Shown in pieces: positions 58,997-64,000 of a stretch of 64,000 nucleotides of DNA. The stretch lies in assembly GCA_023451375.1 (NCBI GenBank), contig JAEXZS010000023.1, positions 72,045 to 136,044 of the forward strand, in the 5' to 3' direction. Below the pieces are notes generated by a model. That model was not told the DNA's origin. It did no database searches and saw only the letters and a program-made list of their open reading frames with translations. How positions within the stretch are numbered: the first letter of the stretch is position 1; the number at the start of each line of letters is the position of its first letter. The position numbers and the translations under genes are program-made. The DNA is from Pseudomonadota bacterium (GTDB lineage: Bacteria; Pseudomonadota; Alphaproteobacteria; Caulobacterales; Caulobacteraceae).

Positions 58997-59707
58997 GTGG
59001 CCGATCGGGCCGACGAACTGCAGCTGTTCCGGCAGGCGGCCGGCGCGCTGCTCGAGCAGCTGCAGCCGCGCCACCGAACACGTCTGCTGCGGGAGATGGC
59101 CGCCGACCTTAGGAAGTCGCAGCAACAGCGGATCCGCGCCCAGGTCGGGCCTGAGGGCGGAGCCTGGCCGCCGCGCAAACCCCGTAAGCCGCGCGACACG
59201 GTTGGGCCGCGCCCGGTCCGCTTCCTCTACCGAGCCGCCGGCCAGGAGCGCCTGGTCGAGATGCGCAGCTGGGTGAGCCGAGGCGGTCCGGGCGGCGGCT
59301 ACCTGGTCGGCTATGACAAGGAGGCGGAGGGGATCCGATCGTTCCGGCGAGACCGGATCGTACGTCACCTGCCGGCGGAGGGCGGCGCGTCAGATCCGGG
59401 CCCGCTGCAGGGTTCTATCCGAGGCCGGCGCGGCGGTATCCGCCGGCGGGCCAAGGCCATGTTCGCCAAGCTGAGGACGGCGTCTCACCTGAAGGCGGGC
59501 GCGGATCCTGCAACGGCGTGGGTCGGCTTTATCGGCAGGGCCGAGAGGATCGCCGCCATCCACCACTATGGCCTGAAGGATCGCCTGGCGCCGAACGGTC
59601 CAGAGTACGACTACCCGCAGCGGCCGCTGCTCGGCTTCAGCCAGGCTGACGAGGAAGCGCTGCTGGCGCGCCTGCTGGACAAGATGAACGATGCCCTGCA
59701 GGCCTGA
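58997..59707 (+). CDS. S: Tail completion protein gpS (virion morphogenesis)
   Basis: 236 aa from GTG 58997. QQQRIRAQVGPEGGAWPPRKPR, RFLYRA...AAIHHYG and PQRPLLGFS are the phage virion morphogenesis (gpS) signature. Longer than P2 S (150 aa) because of an insert at about 95-150. Convergent with the DUF1353 gene. Confidence 0.9.
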   Translation: MADRADELQLFRQAAGALLEQLQPRHRTRLLREMAADLRKSQQQRIRAQVGPEGGAWPPRKPRKPRDTVGPRPVRFLYRAAGQERLVEMRSWVSRGGPGGGYLVGYDKEAEGIRSFRRDRIVRHLPAEGGASDPGPLQGSIRGRRGGIRRRAKAMFAKLRTASHLKAGADPATAWVGFIGRAERIAAIHHYGLKDRLAPNGPEYDYPQRPLLGFSQADEEALLARLLDKMNDALQA

Positions 59708-59713
59708 GCCGTC

Positions 59714-60142
59714 TCACGTCCGGCTGAAGTTCGTCAGGACGCCGGCGAACGCCAGGAGCCGGTACGCGGCAGGCACCTGGTCGACGCCCATAGCCTCTGC
59801 GAACACGCAGTCGCCCACCAGCTTTGGCCAGCGCGGATCCTGCCGCATCAGATCATGGACGATCGCGGCCCGGGCGATCAGCTTGGCGAACGCATTGCGC
59901 TTCCGGATCAACCAACGCAGCATGGGCCGACCGGGACGGGACCAGACGAGCAGACGCGCGAGGGACGCGGGGATTGCCGGTACCGAGGCAAGGTCCGAGC
60001 AGAAACCGGCGGGGGCGATAATGAGCCAGTTCGAGCCGATAAACCCAACGTGGTAGACCAGGTCGGATGTCAGGCGCACTTCCGGCCGGCCGTTCTTCAG
60101 GCGGCCGGTAAGGACGTACTGCGCCTCGGTGAACCGGCTCAC
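59714..60142 (-). CDS. DUF1353 phage protein
   Basis: 142 aa from GTG 60142 overlapping the upstream stop (GTGA). LTSDLVYHVG, APAGFCSDLASVPAIP, RAAIVHDLM are DUF1353 landmarks; these proteins occur near tail-fibre or lysis genes and may be a peptidase-like fold. Function unproven. Confidence 0.85.
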   Translation of the reverse strand: MSRFTEAQYVLTGRLKNGRPEVRLTSDLVYHVGFIGSNWLIIAPAGFCSDLASVPAIPASLARLLVWSRPGRPMLRWLIRKRNAFAKLIARAAIVHDLMRQDPRWPKLVGDCVFAEAMGVDQVPAAYRLLAFAGVLTNFSRT

Positions 60143-60690
60143 GACCAGCCGGTCTCCAACTCCTCCTCGGTGACCAGGTCCTCGGCGGAGGCAGCCCTGT
60201 CGTTCTGATCCTTTAGCGTCCAGGATCTGGACATCACGGTGAGACCCCAAGCCTCCAGTGCATCCAGGACATCGAGGACATAGAGCGGCGAGACCATGAT
60301 CGTCTGGTTCTCGAGGGTGCGCACCGGGATGATCGCCACCTCGCCGCCGCCGACGGCCACGGCCTTACGGGCGTTCTTCTCCACGATCAGCCAGTTCGCC
60401 TTGTCGTCGGCGCCGCGCAGCTGAAGCCTGCAGCCGGCGAGCGCCCCGTCTTCGACCAGGAACCCGGCTTCGAAGACCTGCTCCCGCTTGACGTTGACAG
60501 CCAGGTTGCGCGCGTCGCGCTGCTCCTCGAGCGAGACCACGGGCGGTTCTGGCTCGGCCCAGACGATGCCGATCGTGGCAAGCGCTTCGCGCGACCAGAG
60601 GGTCAGGATGCTCGACGCATGCCGCGTCTCGCCGATCAGGGGAATGGGCCGATGCTCGCTCAGCGTTTCGCCGTTCAGCACGTAGGGCAT
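60139..60690 (-). CDS. Tail-fibre-associated protein (DUF4376-like)
   Basis: 183 aa. MPYVLNGETLSEHRPIPLIGETRH then ILTLWSREALATIGIVW, and a C-terminal part with VKREQVFEAGFLVED and LDVLDALEAWG. The pattern resembles DUF4376-type fibre-assembly proteins; assignment is tentative. The upstream gene's TAA overlaps this ATG. Confidence 0.65.
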   Translation of the reverse strand: MPYVLNGETLSEHRPIPLIGETRHASSILTLWSREALATIGIVWAEPEPPVVSLEEQRDARNLAVNVKREQVFEAGFLVEDGALAGCRLQLRGADDKANWLIVEKNARKAVAVGGGEVAIIPVRTLENQTIMVSPLYVLDVLDALEAWGLTVMSRSWTLKDQNDRAASAEDLVTEEELETGWS

Positions 60691-61349
60691 TACATGTCCT
60701 CGGTGAGAGTGTTGGGGAAGGCGCGACCGGGGCCGGCGATCAGGCGCACAGCGCCCGCGCCTCCGGCTCCCAGGGTTCGACTCCCGTCGCTGTTGTACCG
60801 GTTGCCGCCGCCTCCGCCGAAATCCTCGCCTGCAGGCGTATTGTTCGATCGCTGGCCGCCGCCGGGGAGTCGGCGGCCAAAGACATCGAGCCCTTGTCCG
60901 CCTCGGGAGATGTCTGACGTGCTGGTAGTCCCGTTGCTTGTGTAGCCGCCAGCGCCGCCGCCCCGCCGGGATTCCTGTGTGACGACGGTCTGGCCCGCAC
61001 CCCCGTTGAAGCCCGTCCCAATATTGCCTGCAGGCGACGCGCCGCCGCCGGCGTTCGCCCTGGCGATGATCGTGGTGCCGATTGTCACCCGACTGGACGA
61101 GGCGTCAATGATGGCCTCCAGCAAATCGCCGGCTGGATCGACGGGAAAGGCATTGCGGTAGCGCAACGACCCGCCGGGGCCAGATGTAAGACTCGTGGCC
61201 GCTGCGCCTTGTCCGACGGTCACTACGCAGACCGTGGCGAAACCGGGAGGCAGCTCGATGGGCTGAGATGTGGTGATGACCGGCGACTGCCAGTACCGGA
61301 GGCCTCTCGGGATGAAGAGGTAGGGAGCCGGAAACCACGGCAACATCAC
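60690..61349 (-). CDS. Glycine-rich tail fibre tip protein
   Basis: 219 aa. After a short N-terminus the middle (about 100-200) is a Gly/Ser/Thr-rich segment (GGGASPAGNIGTGFNGGAG, RRGGGAGGYTSNGTT, GGGGGNRYNSDGS), typical of receptor-facing fibre tips with polyglycine helices. Overlaps the next fibre gene by 4 bp. Confidence 0.75.
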   Translation of the reverse strand: MMLPWFPAPYLFIPRGLRYWQSPVITTSQPIELPPGFATVCVVTVGQGAAATSLTSGPGGSLRYRNAFPVDPAGDLLEAIIDASSSRVTIGTTIIARANAGGGASPAGNIGTGFNGGAGQTVVTQESRRGGGAGGYTSNGTTSTSDISRGGQGLDVFGRRLPGGGQRSNNTPAGEDFGGGGGNRYNSDGSRTLGAGGAGAVRLIAGPGRAFPNTLTEDM

Positions 61350-62041
61350 GCGACGCGCCCCGCCGCGAGCCAGAAGCCCACATGGCCCAGTTCATCGGCA
61401 GTCCACACAACGGCGTCGACCAGGTTCACCGCATCGGACAACGTCGGAACGGTTCCAAAGGGCAGCCACGCAGCGTTGAATGAGAGCGTCAGCCCCGCGG
61501 CGGTCTTTTTAACATAGATCAGGCCTGTCGTACCTGGCGTGACGTGGATTGGTGGGCCCAACGTGGCGTTGGCTGAGAGCGTGAGGGTCTGAACCGGTCG
61601 CGACAGATCGGGAGCGGCGACATCGGCGACCTCTGGGGAAAGCGCGTCCTTCACTGTTCTCGCGGTCAGGTATTTGGCGTCGTCCGCCAATCCGCGGAGG
61701 TCTGTACCCGCGGCCTTGGCTAGTGCGCCCAACGCTGCAACGGTGGCGGCCAGATCATTGAGCGCGGTTTTCTCCGCCTTGGCCGCGACGAGACCCGTCA
61801 ACGCCGCCACGGCGTCCTGCTCATCCTGTAGAACCTCAGCCAACTCGCGCAGCGTATCCAGCGCGGCCGGCGCGCCGTTAACCAGGGCGTCGATCGCGGC
61901 GGTGATGGCGTCGATGGTGGCGACGCCGGCCAGCAGCGCGAGGACCTGGCTGAGGATGACTGGCTCGTCCGGATCAACAGCGGCGTCGAGCCCCCGCAGT
62001 CGGGCGTTCACCATCTCGATGTCGGTCAGCTGGCGGCGCAT
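61346..62041 (-). CDS. Tail-fibre-like protein
   Basis: 231 aa. Helical linker region (about 30-110, QVLALLAGVATIDAITAAIDALV ... LVAAKAEKTALNDLAATV) and a beta-rich C-terminal domain (LTLSANATLGPPIHVTPGTTGLIYV) like distal fibre modules. Start ATG 62041 overlaps the X stop (ATGA). Confidence 0.72.
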   Translation of the reverse strand: MRRQLTDIEMVNARLRGLDAAVDPDEPVILSQVLALLAGVATIDAITAAIDALVNGAPAALDTLRELAEVLQDEQDAVAALTGLVAAKAEKTALNDLAATVAALGALAKAAGTDLRGLADDAKYLTARTVKDALSPEVADVAAPDLSRPVQTLTLSANATLGPPIHVTPGTTGLIYVKKTAAGLTLSFNAAWLPFGTVPTLSDAVNLVDAVVWTADELGHVGFWLAAGRVA

Positions 62042-62532
62042 CAGACACACCTCACCGAGCCGGAGGTCGGCGTCGTGAACGAGACCTGGACGGTGTCGAG
62101 GTCGAGGTGGTGGACGTCGGCGCCGATCTCGGCGCCCGTCGCGTCGCGGACGCCCACGACGGGTCGGTAGCCGAGGCCGTGCGCTACCGTCCAGACGGCG
62201 GCGGGCTCGTCGATGATCTGGGTGACGCCGGTCATGGAGGGGTCCTCGGGGTTTGGGCCCGGTGCGGGGTAGAGCGGCGCGGCGGTCTCTGTCGCGGCCG
62301 CCGGCGGCGCGGCCCAGAGCTGCACCATCGGCTGGTGTTGCGGTTCCTCGGCCGTGATTGGAATGATGACTCGGCGCCCCGCCTCGAGGCGGACGCCGGC
62401 GGAGGCGAGGCCGGTGTTCGCATCCAGTACGGCCTCGACCGCGCCGGCTGTGCGGCCGAGTACGCGGTGAACCAGGGCGTCGACGGTCTCGCCCTGGCGC
62501 GCGGTGATCGCGATCGGCGCAGACAGGGCCAT
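62041..62532 (-). CDS. X: gpX-like LysM tail protein with extra C-terminal domain
   Basis: 163 aa, against about 67 for P2 gpX. Residues 1-65 (ITARQGETVDALVHRVLGRTAGAVEAVLDANTGLASAG ... IIPI) are the gpX/LysM-like part. After a Pro-rich linker the C-terminal 65 residues (TQIIDEPAAVWTVAHGLGYRPVVGVRDATGAEI...VQVSFTTPTSG) are a fibre/baseplate-type domain, so this looks like a fusion. Start overlaps the L stop by 1 bp. Confidence 0.82.
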   Translation of the reverse strand: MALSAPIAITARQGETVDALVHRVLGRTAGAVEAVLDANTGLASAGVRLEAGRRVIIPITAEEPQHQPMVQLWAAPPAAATETAAPLYPAPGPNPEDPSMTGVTQIIDEPAAVWTVAHGLGYRPVVGVRDATGAEIGADVHHLDLDTVQVSFTTPTSGSVRCV

Positions 62533-63026
62533 CAGATCAGGGCCACCGCCACCCGCGTCACGCCCAGGAAGTCGCGCACGGCGTGGATGACGTTGCGGCT
62601 ATGGATGTCCACGTCGGACTGCAGGGAATCCGCGCGCGCGTCGCCGGCGGCGGTGAGGCCTTGGCCGCGGAGTCGTTCGCCCAGGTCGGCCGCGACGACC
62701 GAGTAGATCCCGCGCGCCCAGAGCAGCACATAGTCCGACTGGCCCCCGGCCATCTGGCGGGCCGGCACGGCCGAGAGCGTCTGATATCCCGCCAGCTGCT
62801 GGTCCAGACGCCAAGCCTGAAGCTCGCGCGCCATGTCCAGCATGGCGATGCGGACGGCGTCGCGTAGGCGTTCGGCCGGAATGTCGGTGTTCAGGCGCGC
62901 GGCTTGGCGCAGGTCGGTGATGTTGATGGAGGGCCAGAAGGCGTCGCATTCGACCACGTCGGCCGCGGGCGGCTGAGGATCGGGCGATGTGTCGGCGATC
63001 GGATCTCGGGCGACGAAGCCGGACAT
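62532..63026 (-). CDS. L: Head completion/stabilisation protein gpL
   Basis: 164 aa. FWPSINITDLRQAARLNTDIPAERLRDAVRIAMLDMARELQAWR and RADSLQSDVDIHSRNVIHAVRDFLGVTRVAVALI match P2 gpL. Separated from M by 170 bp in which I see no gene. Confidence 0.92.
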   Translation of the reverse strand: MSGFVARDPIADTSPDPQPPAADVVECDAFWPSINITDLRQAARLNTDIPAERLRDAVRIAMLDMARELQAWRLDQQLAGYQTLSAVPARQMAGGQSDYVLLWARGIYSVVAADLGERLRGQGLTAAGDARADSLQSDVDIHSRNVIHAVRDFLGVTRVAVALI

Positions 63027-63196
63027 GGCTAGGGGTGTGCTTCCTGTGTGCGTGGCCTGTCGGCCTCGTCGTCCTTGATCTCGCCCGCCCGGGCTACGGC
63101 GGTGGGGGAGACGGGAGGCCGATCCGCAGGGGATGGAACGGTCGGTCGCCAGTCTCCCGCCGCCGAGCGCCGGGGGGGCAGCTTGGAGCCGCGGGC

Positions 63197-64000
63197 TTAC
63201 GCCGGCGGCGTGTCGGGTTTCTTCAGCGTGCGCTGGAGGGTCTCGATGTCCTTTTTGACGCCGGCGCCGTCATCGAGCTCGAGCGCGCGCTGCAGTTCCT
63301 TCAGGGCGGATTCCTGGGCGATGCGGCGATGAGCGTCGTCTTCGGTCGTCTCCGCCGCCCACAGCAGCTGGCGGCCCTTGGCCTTGTGGAGCTTCGCCCG
63401 CACCTGATCAGGCATGTCGCAGCCGTCGACCAGGTCCTCAAGGTCAACCAGGATGGGTCCTGCGAAGCCGGCCGCCGGATCGCCACCCAGGGCGTAGGCC
63501 TTGAGGGCGGCCTCGGCGATCTCCTCCGTCACGAAGGTGGCTGTAGTCCGATCGATGCGACCGGGCAGGGCGATCTTGTGGCGGATCATGTAGTCGGCGA
63601 TCGCCAGCGCGCCGACGTAGTCGCCGACATCGATGCGCCAGACGAGGACCCAGGAAACGGTCTCATCCTCGACGCCCGTGTTGGCCTCCAGGAAGCCGGC
63701 CACATAATCGGCGTAGGCGGGCAGGAGCTCGCCCTTCAGAGCGACCTTCTTCTCGGTCGACTGGATGTCCTTCAGCCGGCGCAGATCCGCGATCAGCTGG
63801 ACGCGCATCTGCCCAGCCTCGGCGGTCACGCCCGTCAACGGCGTATCATCGATGCTGCGCCGGTCGGCCAGCACCAGCGCCCCGACCATGGCGGCGCGGC
63901 GGAGACGCTGGCGCTGCGCAAGCGTGCCCCAGCGCTTCTTCGGCGGGTCGAGCAGAGCGGCGCCCTGGTCGCCGTCGCCGGCGACGGCGCGAGCCGCCGC
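63197..64000 (-). CDS. M: Terminase small subunit gpM (5' end cut by window)
   Basis: The frame is open to the window edge (267 codons visible). DTPLTGVTAEAGQMRVQLIADLRRLKDIQSTEKKVALKGELLPAYADYV and LVWRIDVGDYVGALAIADYMIRHKIALP are gpM (terminase endonuclease subunit) hallmarks. Residues upstream of the internal ATG at 63889 (KKRWGTLAQRQRLRRAAM) continue the family N-terminus, so the true start lies outside. Confidence 0.92.
   Translation of the reverse strand, partial: AAARAVAGDGDQGAALLDPPKKRWGTLAQRQRLRRAAMVGALVLADRRSIDDTPLTGVTAEAGQMRVQLIADLRRLKDIQSTEKKVALKGELLPAYADYVAGFLEANTGVEDETVSWVLVWRIDVGDYVGALAIADYMIRHKIALPGRIDRTTATFVTEEIAEAALKAYALGGDPAAGFAGPILVDLEDLVDGCDMPDQVRAKLHKAKGRQLLWAAETTEDDAHRRIAQESALKELQRALELDDGAGVKKDIETLQRTLKKPDTPPA

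Larger units (their letters stand above)
33513..64000. mobile_element. P2-like prophage (right end outside window)
   Basis: Integrase next to tRNA-Val, a CI/Cro-like switch, an Ogr/Delta-type activator, and P2-family M, L, X, R, S, V, W, J, I, H, FI, FII, E, T, U and D homologues. A contractile tail (sheath, tube, spike, tape measure) means a myovirus morphology. No interrupted structural gene is visible, so it may be intact. Genes for large terminase, portal, scaffold and capsid should lie to the right. Confidence 0.93.

Overview
The window is high-GC (visibly about two-thirds G+C) alphaproteobacterial chromosome, most likely Caulobacterales and probably Brevundimonas-like. The evidence is the direct-repeat GTTC-N7-GTTC SOS boxes at lexA, a circularly permuted two-piece tmRNA gene whose tag starts ANDNF, an alpha-type SspB, a GapR (DUF2312) homologue, and pervasive GTG/TTG starts with 4-bp gene overlaps. 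The genus is inferred, not proven.

Host part, 1-33,512. From left to right it holds: lexA (partial) with two SOS boxes; the leftward run ppiD-like, trpE, trpG, trpD, trpC; tpiA-secG-pyrG rightward; a GNAT acetyltransferase and an S9 oligopeptidase; a trypsin-like protease; an acyl-CoA dehydrogenase; cytochrome b561 and a Sua5/TsaC enzyme; a patatin with 3-hydroxybutyrate dehydrogenase; yaaA; sspB followed by the split ssrA gene; a small DnaJ-type zinc protein; miaA; an mrp/apbC-type P-loop ATPase; ybjQ-like and folA; aqpZ; a MazG-like protein; an alpha/beta hydrolase; thyA; a DUF924 protein; an unusual ketol-acid reductoisomerase; tRNA-Pro, tRNA-Gln and tRNA-Leu; a gene-free repeat-bearing stretch; lon; an HU-family gene; and tRNA-Val.

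Prophage part, about 33.5 kb to the right edge. A P2-like (myovirus) prophage sits at the 3' end of tRNA-Val. A tyrosine integrase faces the tRNA and ends a very dense leftward early operon of about 17 small genes (excisionase-like, XRE, TetR-like and GapR-like proteins among them). A CI/Cro-type switch at 39.8-40.4 kb is marked by GTTTC-N7-GAAAC operators, which also lie at the early leftward promoter. Rightward small genes lead to a CII-like and an HTH protein, then a structured gene-poor stretch and an Ogr/Delta-type late activator. The late genes read leftward: terminase small subunit M (cut by the window edge), head completion L, tail X, fibre-like genes, J-I-H baseplate/fibre, V-W spike/baseplate, FI sheath, FII tube, E/E' (with a -1 frameshift heptamer), T tape measure, U, D. 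A lysis/tail-completion cassette (holin-like proteins, M15 endolysin, Rz/Rz1-type spanins, R, S) is inverted and reads rightward. Portal, capsid and large terminase genes and attR must lie beyond the right edge.

The most notable unexplained structures are a near-identical perfect dyad (27 bp shared core) placed upstream of both V and J in a prophage that encodes an Ogr-type activator, the 17-bp operator family of the immunity region, a tight cluster of hairpins at 44.1-44.3 kb, and a phage-borne GapR-like protein. I found no recognisable new defence system; the window is best read as a well-organised housekeeping region plus a rearranged P2-like prophage.
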